Shown here: positions 9,478 through 16,778 of the stretch, in pieces | Position numbering within the stretch: the stretch's first letter is position 1 | Layout: every line of letters begins with the position of its first letter | DNA from: JARRKC01 sp963723965 | GTDB lineage: Bacteria > Acidobacteriota > UBA6911 > RPQK01 > JAPXNP01 | Length of the DNA: 64,000 nt | Direction: 5' to 3' | Assembly (NCBI GenBank): GCA_963723965.1 | Contig: CAVRSV010000012.1 | Location: 248,001-312,000, forward strand | Position numbers and translations under genes: made by a program | The notes under the pieces: generated by a model | The model's database searches: none | What the model was told of the DNA's origin: nothing | Seen by the model: only the letters and a program-made list of their open reading frames with translations

Positions 9478-9678
9478 ATGTTAAGCGTTGTTTCCGAGTT
9501 TTTCAGACGCGATCGGTTCGGGAAACGAGCCGGTTCACGTGTTCCGTAGTGCTGAGATGGGGAGGTTATGCGATTCGAAGACATCGGAGTAAGTTGGGGG
9601 CGCGGAGGACGTCGAGTGCGATTCGGCGTCACCGGCTCAGGTCATTCCATCGGGTCTCGACAGCAGGCAAGATCGCAC

Positions 9679-9861
9679 GTGCGAGTCGCAGCTCTTTACG
9701 ATATCCACGGAAACCTCCCGGCACTGGAAGCCGTGCTCTATGAAGTCCGTCACGTGCGGGTGGACCAGGTCGTCATCGGAGGTGACGCCATCCTTCGGCC
9801 CCCCTCCGAGGAAGCGGCTTTCGCAATGTACTCCAAGCAGGATCAGGAGCAACAGCCATGA
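9679..9861 (+). pseudogene. Truncated metallophosphoesterase remnant
   Basis: About 60 codons that match the N-terminus of calcineurin-like phosphoesterases. VRVAALYDIHGNLPALEAVL holds the D-x-H metal ligands, and DQVVIGGD holds the next ligand. Homology stops right after GGD, and the frame runs on into unrelated residues before a stop. The remaining metal-binding motifs (GNH[DE], H, GH) are absent, so it cannot be an active enzyme. It ends by overlapping the start of the next fragment by 4 nt. Confidence 0.7.
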
Positions 9862-10277
9862 GAGTATTCGTCGCGGGGAGCACCGGGGCAATCGGTCGGT
9901 TCCTTGCTCCCCTTCTGGTAGAAGCGGGGCACCAGGTAGTGGCCCTCGTCCATACCCCTGAGAAGTCCCCGACAGTCGAGGCATTCGGTGTAGAGGCCAC
10001 GGTTGCCGATGCGCTCGACCGGGCCGGACTCACGGCTGCCGTCAGGCGAGCCCGGCCCGATGTGATCGTGCATCAACTCACGGCCATCCGCTATCTCGAA
10101 GACGCTGTCCGAGCGGCCAGGGAGCTCCAGGCACTGGCCTTGCGCTACGGCCCGTTCTACGGGCCCGGCACTGCGATCGCGACCGATGGTTCCATTGTCG
10201 ATCTCGTCCGCCGCCGGAGGTTCCCGATCGTGGGCGATGGGGAGGGGGTCTGGTCGTTCATTGAAGGGCTGGGGTAG
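9858..10277 (+). pseudogene. NAD(P)-dependent epimerase/dehydratase, internally deleted and 3'-truncated
   Basis: The N-terminus is a clean Rossmann nucleotide-binding motif (MRVFVAGSTGAIGRFLAPLL). It is followed by VADALDRAGLTAAVRRARPD and HQLTAIRYLED, as in SDR-type epimerases of about 300 residues. The frame then jumps to ALRYGPFYGPGT and FPIVGDGEGVWSF, which in full-length relatives lie roughly 100 residues further on. The protein stops shortly after. An in-frame internal deletion plus loss of the C-terminus is the simplest reading. The active-site Tyr-x-x-x-Lys region is missing. Confidence 0.7.
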
Positions 10278-10348
10278 CGAGCCAACCGAGCCCCCGGACA
10301 GGTCAAGGGGCGGGACCTCCAAGTCAAGTTGACAGAACGAATGGACAC

Positions 10349-10440
10349 CGTGATCTCGAGGCGGACAAGATTCAGCGCGTATTCTCCACCATCAAGGCGC
10401 AAGCCGCGGAGATTGCGAGCAGGCGGGAGGGGACGATCCC
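10349..10440 (+). pseudogene. Possible M20-family amidase remnant
   Basis: In this frame about 30 residues read RDLEADKIQRVFSTIKAQAA, then EIASRREGT. This resembles the segment RDLDxxKIxxVFxxIxxxAxxIAxxTGT of hydantoinase/carbamoylase-type M20 enzymes as I remember it. There is no start and homology fades on both sides. It is offered as a weak call because it sits in the same decayed stretch as two clearer gene remnants. Confidence 0.3.
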
Positions 10441-10522
10441 CTCCCACGGGAAAGGCCAGAGGGCTCGGGAGCCAGAATCTGCATCCTCCAGCCGGACTCG
10501 CAATATAGGCCGAGGCTCTCTG

Positions 10523-11029
10523 TCAGAGCTGCGGAAAGGTCAGACCGAACCGCTCGCACAGACCGGGGACGCTCTCGAAATCCATCTCCAGCGAGTATTT
10601 CTCATTGATCTCCGCAAATTTCTGGAGATCACCCCAACTGGCCGCTATCTCTCGAAAGAAGTCTTCGAAACCGGCCGGCGAAATGATCTCGATAATCTCG
10701 CACTCCGTGTCGCCGGCATTCCAGAAGGTGTGCCACTGGTGGCGAGGCTTGAAGACCCAGGAACCCGCTTCCGCTGTCACGACTTCGTCGCCCAGCAGAG
10801 CGCCAAGCCGCCCCTTGAGCACGTAGGACAGCTCGTCCTCGTTGTGGTGATAGTGCAGCGGAGCGGCCAGCGCCCGAGGCGCCATCGGATGATGGACGAT
10901 CGAAAATCGCTTGCCGGTATCTGCTCCGTCGACTTTCCACTGAACGCCCAAGCCGCCGAAATCGAAGCTCTTCGTGTCTCGCGGCGTTACCATTCTTGCT
11001 TTTCTTACTTCTGTCACCAACTCGTTCAT
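10523..11029 (-). CDS. Cupin-domain protein
   Basis: A 168-residue protein with a single cupin barrel. Motif 1 is APLHYHHNEDELSYVLKGRL (about residues 57-76), with His, His and Glu ligands, and motif 2 is PRHQWHTFWNAGD with the last His. Cupins of this Cupin_2 type bind a divalent metal and act as small-molecule dioxygenases, isomerases or storage/sensor proteins; which applies here cannot be told. A good ribosome site (AAGGAGAG) lies about 8 nt before the ATG. It is a single-gene unit, divergent from the sigma factor gene at 11228. Confidence 0.85.
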   Translation of the reverse strand: MNELVTEVRKARMVTPRDTKSFDFGGLGVQWKVDGADTGKRFSIVHHPMAPRALAAPLHYHHNEDELSYVLKGRLGALLGDEVVTAEAGSWVFKPRHQWHTFWNAGDTECEIIEIISPAGFEDFFREIAASWGDLQKFAEINEKYSLEMDFESVPGLCERFGLTFPQL

Positions 11030-11227
11030 CGGATTCTCTCCTTTCGTCTGACTATCGGAGCCGACCTTCGGCTTCCGCTTTTCTGTGAGGATGTGACGGC
11101 TGGCGAGAAAGCGTTACAGAAAAAGCCGCGAGAGTTGCCCGTTGGAACTTGGGAAGTCACAAAGGCTAGAATCGAGAGTAATTCAGAGGCAGGAAACCTC
11201 ACAGGCGCAGGACCCCGGTCCAGACCG

Positions 11228-11815
11228 ATGCAGAAACCCCAGGCGAGTCACAGCCGATGGAATGATGCTGCTGACGGCGAATTGGCCAAGGCCATTACCC
11301 GTGAACCGGGTCGCTGCCCGGATGCGGAGGCGGCGTTCTACCAGCGCTTCGCGCGGCGCGTCCGCCTTTATGGTCTCCGTCACCTCGGAGGAGAGGACCC
11401 GGCGCGGGACCTTACCCACAACGTGATGGTCCTTACACTGGAGAAATTACGCAGGGGCGAGGTCCGGGAACCCGAAAGAGTCGGCTCGTTCGTACTGGGC
11501 GTCGCCCGGATGCTCGTGCACGAACACTATCGCAGCCGGTCTCGCGAGGAGCTGTTGGGGAACGACCCGCCGCCTGATCACGTCCTCGAGCCGGTCGAGC
11601 CGGACCGTCTGGCCAGCGCCCGTCTGAAGAAGTGCATGGAGCTGCTGAGCGAACGCGAACGTGCCATCCTGGTTCTGACCTACTATGGGGAGCAGTCGAC
11701 GAAGACGATCGCCTCGTCGCTGGGACTTGGAACCGGGAATGTGCGTGTGATCCGCCACCGCGGCATCGCACAGCTCCGGGATTGCATCGGTGTCGGAGAG
11801 GAGCCCGGACGATGA
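11228..11815 (+). CDS. ECF-type RNA polymerase sigma factor
   Basis: A 195-residue protein. Region 2 is recognisable as AEAAFYQRFARRVRLYGLRHL with the later DLTHNVMVLTLEKL. Region 4 is LSERERAILVLTYYGEQSTKTIASSLGLGTGNVRVIRHRGIAQLRD (motif split: LSERERAILVLTYY then the helix-turn-helix TIASSLGLGTGNVR). It should direct core polymerase to a small regulon. Its stop overlaps the next gene's ATG in an ATGA, which suggests translational coupling with a partner that may control it. The start codon is uncertain because no strong ribosome site is visible before 11228. Confidence 0.85.
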   Translation: MQKPQASHSRWNDAADGELAKAITREPGRCPDAEAAFYQRFARRVRLYGLRHLGGEDPARDLTHNVMVLTLEKLRRGEVREPERVGSFVLGVARMLVHEHYRSRSREELLGNDPPPDHVLEPVEPDRLASARLKKCMELLSERERAILVLTYYGEQSTKTIASSLGLGTGNVRVIRHRGIAQLRDCIGVGEEPGR

Positions 11816-12384
11816 CATCGCCGCACGCCCCCTCACTCCTTCCCCTTTCCGATCTGGTGGACTATCTGCTGGGTGAGCTTTCACCGGCTGACGAGAAGCG
11901 TGTCGAAGAGATCTTTTTCGAAAATGAAGCGTCCGCAAAACTGCTGGAACTGGTCGAGAGCATCGGGGAAGGCATTCGCGGCCTGGTGACGCAAGCCTAC
12001 GCCGGCGGCGTCGTCAATCGGAACATGGTCCAGAAGATGCGCCGATCGGGCCTGACGTTACGGGAATATCGGCTGACCCCCGGCGCAACCGTCTCCTGCA
12101 AGGCCGGTCCGGAGGACTTCGTTCTGGTGCGCCTGGCCACTGAGTTCGGCGCAGCGGCGGATGTCACCGTCGATGTTGACTTCCGCGACCTGGAGACGAA
12201 CCAGACGGCGCCGACTCTTACGCGCCCGGTCGAAGTGGATCGTGAGGCGGGTGAAATCCTGCTCGTCTTTCCCGGAGAGGAGGTGCGCAACTATCCCCGC
12301 TCTCTCTGGACGCTGCGAGTCCATGGCAAAACCGCGAGTGGTGAGGCCGAATTCGGCCCGTTTGTCCTGGACCACACACCATAA
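11812..12384 (+). CDS. Partner protein of the ECF sigma factor, possible anti-sigma
   Basis: A 190-residue soluble protein whose start overlaps the sigma gene's stop (ATGA). The N-terminus SDLVDYLLGELSPADEKRVEE resembles the helical zinc-finger-like anti-sigma domain, but it lacks the His-x3-Cys-x2-Cys zinc ligands. The second half is beta-rich (VDFRDLETNQ, EILLVFPGEEVRNYP, LWTLRVHGK). No transmembrane helix is seen. From gene order I infer a role in controlling the upstream sigma factor; no sequence motif proves it. Confidence 0.6.
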   Translation: MTSPHAPSLLPLSDLVDYLLGELSPADEKRVEEIFFENEASAKLLELVESIGEGIRGLVTQAYAGGVVNRNMVQKMRRSGLTLREYRLTPGATVSCKAGPEDFVLVRLATEFGAAADVTVDVDFRDLETNQTAPTLTRPVEVDREAGEILLVFPGEEVRNYPRSLWTLRVHGKTASGEAEFGPFVLDHTP

Positions 12385-12520
12385 CAAGGAGGCGGTGGTC
12401 GGACGTGGTCCGACCCCATGCCGTTGGAACGCGCTCGAAATGTGCTGGCCGTCGCTCTATACTCGGGATGATCTTTGGACCAGCCGCTCTGCTCTTCGAA
12501 CCCGCCGCAAAGGAGGAGAG

Positions 12521-12787
12521 ATGCTTTCCGCTAACGTACTTTTCGCAGTCTCTTGTCTCCTGGTAACCACATTCCCCGGCTACGCTCAGCAGGCGCCGTC
12601 GGGTGCGACATTGACTCCCGACGCCTTCGCACGAACGTGGACGGCGGCATGGAATTCTCGCGACGTGGACCGGATCCTGTCCTTCTACACTGAAGACGCG
12701 TTCTACGAGGATGTTCCCAGCGTCGTGAACGGATGGGATAAACCCTTGCACGGTCATCAGATGCGTGAGGAAGAAAATGACACGTAG
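12521..12787 (+). pseudogene. SnoaL-like protein, 3'-truncated
   Basis: 88 codons with a signal peptide (MLSANVLFAVSCLLVTTFPGYA) followed by the start of a SnoaL/NTF2-like fold: TPDAFARTWTAAWNSRDVDR, then FYTEDAFYEDVPS. Full-length relatives are usually 130-180 residues. This one stops after HGHQMREEENDT, where the next gene begins. An excellent ribosome site (AAGGAGGAGAG) directly precedes the ATG, so it may still be translated. A second, 5'-truncated copy of the same segment lies at 13309-13400. Confidence 0.65.
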
Positions 12788-13301
12788 AGTCAGTTCATAC
12801 AGGTTAAAAATGATCTTCCCCGCCCTGCTCTTTGCGGCCTCGTTCGTCGTCTCGGGGTGCAGTACAACGACCCAAGAAAGCGTTTTGGCGCGCAATAAAC
12901 GCCTCGTCCTTCAAATGGACGACGTAATATTCAACCAAGGTAATCTCGACGAAATGGACCGATTCTTCTCGTCTGATGTCGTTCGCCACTTCCTCCCTGA
13001 CGGTTCCGACGTGGAAGGAATCGATAGCTTGCGCGAACAGGAAAGAAGCCACCTCGAGGCTTTCCCGGATTGGAAAGAAGACATCCGGCACATTGCGGCG
13101 GAGGGAGACCTTGTGGTGATTCATTTTGTATCTACCGGAACCAACGAGGGCAGTTGGCTCGGCAACCCTCCGACGGGGAGAAAGATTCAGATTCATGAGA
13201 TGTCGGTCCTGCGCATTGAAGATGGCAAGATCGCTGAACAATGGCTCTTGCCGGATATCTTCAGTATGCAGCAACAACTGGGCCAGCCGGAAAACGAATG
13301 A
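12777..13301 (+). CDS. SnoaL/ester cyclase-like lipoprotein
   Basis: A 174-residue protein with a lipoprotein signal (LLFAASFVVSGC, lipobox VSGC), so it is predicted to be membrane-anchored. The mature part is a SnoaL-type fold of the ester-cyclase subgroup: VFxQGNLDEMDRFFSSDVVRH-like segment, LEAFPDWKEDIRHIAAEGDL, and the closing EMSVLRIEDGKIAEQWLLPD. Members include polyketide cyclases and many proteins of unknown substrate. The ATG at 12777 has GAGGA just before it, and it overlaps the end of the truncated SnoaL gene. It lies between the two broken copies of another SnoaL paralogue. Confidence 0.8.
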   Translation: MTRRVSSYRLKMIFPALLFAASFVVSGCSTTTQESVLARNKRLVLQMDDVIFNQGNLDEMDRFFSSDVVRHFLPDGSDVEGIDSLREQERSHLEAFPDWKEDIRHIAAEGDLVVIHFVSTGTNEGSWLGNPPTGRKIQIHEMSVLRIEDGKIAEQWLLPDIFSMQQQLGQPENE

Positions 13302-13308
13302 CGAGGCG

Positions 13309-13400
13309 GGATAACCGCATTCCCCGTCTATGCTCAGCAGGCGCGGACCGGAACGCCATTGACTCCCGACGCCTTCGCGAGAACATGGGCGGCGGGCGTG
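13309..13400 (+). pseudogene. SnoaL gene fragment interrupted by the IS200-type element
   Basis: This 92-bp stretch matches 12562-12651 with scattered mismatches (shared ...AACC.CATTCCCCG, GCTCAGCAGGCGC, TTGACTCCCGACGCCTTCGC). It encodes FPVYAQQ and LTPDAFARTWAAG. The first part of the gene is missing, and similarity stops at 13400, about 10 nt before the first hairpin of the IS200-type element. It appears to be a diverged paralogue cut by the insertion. Confidence 0.65.
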
Positions 13401-13410
13401 AGTAACAGAC

Positions 13411-13937
13411 CCCCCGGGCAAAGCCGGGGGCTTTCTGGTCTTGTGAGCCGCTCAAAGCGGTCAGGACGTTGCCGCTTGCGCGGCCACTTGCGCCGCCTGT
13501 GGGCGGCTACCGATTAAACAGTTCCTGCTGATCCCGGCGTCGGTCCTCCTCTTCCTGTTGCTGGATGTAGTCGCGAATCACTTCCTCGTCCCGTCCCAAG
13601 GTCGACACGAAGTACCTTCGTGCCCAGAAGTGTTGCCCCACGAAATTGCGCCGCCTGTCCGCGAAGTTCCTCGCCACGTAGATCGCGCTCTCCTTCTGTT
13701 GCGCCAGTTCTCGAAACACTCTCCCCAGTTCCTGGCGCAATGTTCCGTACAGCACTTTCCTTCGGCACTTCGGGATGAACATCACGTGGTACTTACACTC
13801 CCACTTCGTGTGCTGTAGACTTCTGTAGTTGGTCATTGAACTCCCTTTCGTGATGCTTTGCTCGGCTCGCGAAGGGGAGTTCTCAATCACACTCCCGCAA
13901 ATGTCAAACTTTGACTGCCTCCCCGGCAGAACCGGGG
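13411..13937 (-). mobile_element. IS200/IS605-type element, internally deleted
   Basis: The unit is bounded by GC-rich subterminal hairpins: CCCCCGG-GCAAAG-CCGGGGG at 13411-13430 and CCCCGG-CAGAA-CCGGGG at 13921-13937, as expected for IS200/IS605 elements, which lack inverted repeats. It contains a single minus-strand tnpA gene with an internal deletion. The visible length of about 530 bp is shorter than a usual IS200 (around 700 bp). The exact ends cannot be fixed without a second copy. Confidence 0.8.
13507..13836 (-). pseudogene. tnpA: IS200-type TnpA lacking the HUH segment
   Basis: The 109-residue product starts MTNYRSLQHT and keeps the N-terminal strand KYHVMFIPKCRRKVLYG and the C-terminal block FVGQHFWARRYFVSTLG, then VIRDYIQQQE with the likely catalytic Tyr (Y90). 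Family members have about 40 more residues between LAQQKES and AIYVARNF, including the His-x-His metal-binding HUH motif. Here the two ends are joined in frame at S50/A51, so the protein cannot nick DNA by the known mechanism. The ATG at 13836 has GGGAG 5 nt upstream. It might still dimerise or bind the hairpins. Confidence 0.85.
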
Positions 13938-14145
13938 GGACTCCTAAACTGGTCTAGTATCTTATCCAGGAGTTTCTCGGCTTTCTGGGCTTGAGAGATC
14001 TTCCCCTGCACATCGCCCCACGCACGGACGAAATGACCGAGGAGGGTAACTACATCGGCGGCTGGGCTTAGGTCCATGCCCGCACCCTATCCGCACCCGG
14101 CGACTTTCGGTGGGTTGGGGTTGTCGCCGTAAGTCCTGTGTTTTC

Positions 14146-14222
14146 TGGTCGGGACGGCGAGATTTGAACTCGCGACCCCCTGAACCCCATTCAGGTGCGC
14201 TACCAGGCTGCGCCACGTCCCG
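14146..14222 (-). tRNA. tRNA-Pro(GGG)
   Basis: A 77-nt cloverleaf on the minus strand with CCA encoded. The acceptor arms are CGGGACG / CGTCCCG, the anticodon stem is CCTGA / TCAGG with loop ATGGGGT (anticodon GGG), and the T loop is GTTCAAAT. It lies downstream of ihfA and merR on the same strand. Confidence 0.96.
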
Positions 14223-14272
14223 ACCCTTGGGTCTCTGTGCGGAAGTGGGAAGTATACCAAAATTGGTGGGGG

Positions 14273-14328
14273 TTTCGAGTTTCGAGTTCCTGGTTCCGAG
14301 TTCCACGTTACACGTTCCAGGTTCCACG
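14273..14328. repeat. Degenerate 7-bp array A
   Basis: Eight consecutive heptamers in exact register: TTTCGAG twice, then TTCCTGG, TTCCGAG, TTCCACG, TTACACG, TTCCAGG, TTCCACG. It starts about 50 nt past the tRNA 5' end, in a 535-bp gap (14223-14757) with no gene. Similar arrays occur in other gaps of the window. Confidence 0.8.
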
Positions 14329-14496
14329 GTTTTCGTTCGCCGGTTTCGGGGTCTTGCTGGGATTGTGACTGGCGGGGCTGACCTATGCACTGGACAAAGG
14401 TGCGCGATCGCGGGTGAGTGTCGCGCTCATGATTTGGCTTTACGACTCGGAGGAGGTCTACGATTGGGGGGCAGCCAGGCGGGACGAGCAGGAGAC

Positions 14497-14540
14497 GGTG
14501 CCTGGTCCGGCCAGGATGCCGCAGCGGCGGCCCAGGCACC
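14497..14540. other. Long-stem inverted repeat between merR and tRNA-Pro
   Basis: GGTGCCTGG (14497-14505) and CCAGGCACC (14532-14540) form a perfect 9-bp stem around a 26-nt GC-rich insert that can itself fold (CCGGCCAGG / GCCGC pieces). No T-tract follows. It may be a processing site or a terminator, or part of a small repeat; the function is unknown. Confidence 0.45.
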
Positions 14541-14596
14541 TTGGACCGAACCTACGGCGTGGCGACTCGCTGGCGCTCGCGTTCTGATTCGATCCG

Positions 14597-14740
14597 GGAG
14601 AGCGGGTGAACGGGTGAACGGGAGAACGGGGGGAGGGGAGGTCCGGTTCTCTGGTTCTCGCGTGACCCGTTCTCGGGCGGGTACTGCGGAACCCCGGAAC
14701 CGTGGAACGTCGACCGTGAAACGTGCAACGTGGAATCACG
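14597..14740. repeat. Degenerate 7/8-bp array B
   Basis: The stretch opens with 8-bp steps (GGTGAACG, GGTGAACG, GGAGAACG), passes through GGTTCTCT-like octamers and ends in heptamers of the GGAACGT type (GGAACGT, CGACCGT, GAAACGT, GCAACGT). It ends about 18 nt before the merR stop codon on the other strand. No coding sense was found. Confidence 0.7.
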
Positions 14741-14757
14741 GACCGGCGCGGGCGCCG

Positions 14758-15117
14758 TCAGTCCTCGAGGAGTTTGTCGAGTTCGTCGAGTTCGCGCTTG
14801 ATTTCCTGGACGGCGCGGCGTTGGCGGGCTTCGAGGCTGCCGTGGAAGAGCGACATCTCGTCTTTCGAACCGACGCCGTTTTCATTCAGCCGCTGGTTGG
14901 CGCCCGCGATGGTGAAGCCCTGTTCGTACAGCAGGCTCTTGATGGTCTCGATGAGCTCGAGGTCGCTGCGGCGGTAGATGCGCTGGCCGGCGCGGTTCTT
15001 GACCGGCTTCAGTCGGCTGAAGACGGTTTCCCAGTAGCGGAGGACGTGGGGTTCGACCTCGCAGATCTTGCAGACCTCCCCGATCTTGTAGAACAGCTTT
15101 TGGCGGGTCCTTGCCAT
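14758..15117 (-). CDS. MerR-family transcriptional regulator
   Basis: A 119-residue protein with the MerR winged helix: FYKIGEVCKICEVEPHVLRY, WETVF, and the wing GQRIYRRSDLELIETIKSLL. A short coiled-coil tail (EARQRRAVQEIKRELDELDK) follows for dimerisation. No effector-binding domain or metal-binding cysteine pair is present, so the inducer is unknown. It begins 4 nt after the ihfA stop, so the two are co-transcribed, an arrangement I know from other Acidobacteriota and Deltaproteobacteria, where this protein is a small conserved MerR of unclear role. Confidence 0.9.
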   Translation of the reverse strand: MARTRQKLFYKIGEVCKICEVEPHVLRYWETVFSRLKPVKNRAGQRIYRRSDLELIETIKSLLYEQGFTIAGANQRLNENGVGSKDEMSLFHGSLEARQRRAVQEIKRELDELDKLLED

Positions 15118-15121
15118 CGAA

Positions 15122-15388
15122 CTACAGCTCGATCAGGCGAGAGGGGCGAAATGAAACGTAGCGGCTGGACGGAAGGAGGATCCTCTCTCCGGTCTGAGGA
15201 TTCCGGCCATTGCGGGCCTTGCGTTCGACCACGCAGAAGGTGCCGAAGCCCGTCAGCTTGACGTTCTCAGACTGCTGGAGACTCTCCTTGATCCTCTCCA
15301 GAATGGTATCCACCATCTCGAGCGCTTCACGGTAGGAAATCCCTCCGTGCGCCTCATACACGACTTGCGCCAAATCCGCCTTGATCAT
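15122..15388 (-). CDS. ihfA: Integration host factor/HU family DNA-binding protein, alpha type
   Basis: An 88-residue protein covering the whole HU/IHF fold: N-terminal helices (TKADLAQVVYEA-like start, EALEMVDTILERIKESL), the strand VKLTGFGTFCVVERKARNGR and the beta-arm RNPQTGERILLPSSRYVSFR that inserts into the DNA minor groove. IHF bends DNA and supports recombination, replication and sigma-54 promoters; a sigma-54 activator is present at 61355. The assignment as the alpha subunit rests on position next to merR and on length, so an HU identity is not excluded. Confidence 0.88.
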   Translation of the reverse strand: MIKADLAQVVYEAHGGISYREALEMVDTILERIKESLQQSENVKLTGFGTFCVVERKARNGRNPQTGERILLPSSRYVSFRPSRLIEL

Positions 15389-15459
15389 CTCCCCAAACTC
15401 GTCCTCGTTGGTGTGGCCATGATATGGGCGGCCCCAGGGGGTGTCAAGGGTCCCCGGGC

Positions 15460-16773
15460 CTACTTTTTCGAGGCTCGACGAGAGGGTTTCTGAAGGATCC
15501 GGATGGGGGTGGCAAAGAAGTCGTAACGCTCTCGGAGACGGTTGATAAGGAAGCGCTCCGTCGAGAAATGGAGCTTTCCCCCGCCCCGCAGAAAGAGGAC
15601 GAACGTCGGAGGCGCGCTGCCCACCTGGCAGGCGTACTTCAAAAAGAATTTGCGCGAGGACTCGCGTTCCAGCATCGTCCCCAAATCGCGCAGGAGAAAC
15701 TGGTTGAGCTCACCCGTCGGGATCCGCGTCCGACTGCTCTGATAAGCCCTTTGGGCGATTTCGAGGATCTTGTCGACCCGCTGGCCCGTGCGGGCCGAGA
15801 CGAAGAGCATGGGAGCGTAGTCGAGAAAGCGCATCCGATCGCGGTACTCCCGTTCGAGGCGAACCATCGTATGAGCATCCTTCTCGACCAGATCCCACTT
15901 GTTGACGATGATGACGACGGGCCGGCCTTCGTCGTGAGCGTACCCGCCGATCGTCGCGTCCAGCTTGGCAGCCCCTTCCTCGGCATCGATGACGAGGAGG
16001 ACCACGTCGGCCCGGGCCATATTCTTGCGCGCCATGACCACGCTCAGCTTTTCCGCCATGAGATCCGTTCGGCCCTTGCGCCGGATTCCGGCGGTGTCAA
16101 TGATGCGAAAGTGGCGGCCGTGATAGGCGACGACCGAGTCGACAGCGTCGCGCGTCGTTCCGGGAATGTCCGTGACGATCACCCGTTCCTCTCCGAGGAG
16201 TCGATTCAGCAGCGAGGACTTGCCGACGTTGGGTCGCCCGATGATGGCCACCCGGATCTCTTCGTCCGTCGCCTTCTTCCCCTTCGGAATCCGCTCGCTG
16301 AGGGCGTCCACGAGCTCCACCAGACCAAGGTTGTGCTCGGAAGAGACGGGGAAGATGCGGTCGGTCCCGAGAGCCGCGAACTCATAGGAAGCCGCTTCTA
16401 CGGCGGGGACGTCCACCTTGTTGGCCACCACCCAGAACTCCCGGCCCCGGGACTGGAGAAAGCTCGCCACCTCCGCGTCGAGGGGCATAAGGCCGGCCCG
16501 GACATCGACGACCAGCAGGATCAGATCGGCCCCGTCGATGGCCACCGCCGCCTGTTCCAGAACCTTCTCCGGCACCTTTTCGGTGTCCCCGAAGAGGATG
16601 CCTCCCGTATCGATCAGCTCGAACTCCTGGTCCTCCAGCTCCACCCGCTGGAAGATGCGGTCTCGCGTGATTCCGGGCTCGTCGCCCACGAGGGCCTTGC
16701 GCGTCTTCGAAATCCGGTTGAACAGAGTCGACTTGCCGACATTGGGCCGGCCCACGATGGCAACTCGGTACAT
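15460..16773 (-). CDS. der: Ribosome biogenesis GTPase Der (EngA)
   Basis: A 437-residue protein with two tandem Era-type GTPase domains. Domain 1 has P-loop GRPNVGKSTLFNR (about residues 8-20) and DTGG; domain 2 has GRPNVGKSSLLNR (about 179-191), DTAGI and NKWD. The KH-like C-terminal domain follows and ends in the basic tail RRASKK. Der is an essential GTPase for assembly of the large ribosomal subunit. Length and motif order are normal. It starts 5 nt after the hflX stop, forming an hflX-der pair. Confidence 0.97.
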   Translation of the reverse strand: MYRVAIVGRPNVGKSTLFNRISKTRKALVGDEPGITRDRIFQRVELEDQEFELIDTGGILFGDTEKVPEKVLEQAAVAIDGADLILLVVDVRAGLMPLDAEVASFLQSRGREFWVVANKVDVPAVEAASYEFAALGTDRIFPVSSEHNLGLVELVDALSERIPKGKKATDEEIRVAIIGRPNVGKSSLLNRLLGEERVIVTDIPGTTRDAVDSVVAYHGRHFRIIDTAGIRRKGRTDLMAEKLSVVMARKNMARADVVLLVIDAEEGAAKLDATIGGYAHDEGRPVVIIVNKWDLVEKDAHTMVRLEREYRDRMRFLDYAPMLFVSARTGQRVDKILEIAQRAYQSSRTRIPTGELNQFLLRDLGTMLERESSRKFFLKYACQVGSAPPTFVLFLRGGGKLHFSTERFLINRLRERYDFFATPIRILQKPSRRASKK

Positions 16774-16778
16774 ATTCG

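Noticed and set aside
14273..14328. Tandem heptamers as a possible CRISPR array
   Set aside because: Units are 7 bp, contiguous and degenerate; there are no spacers and no cas genes.
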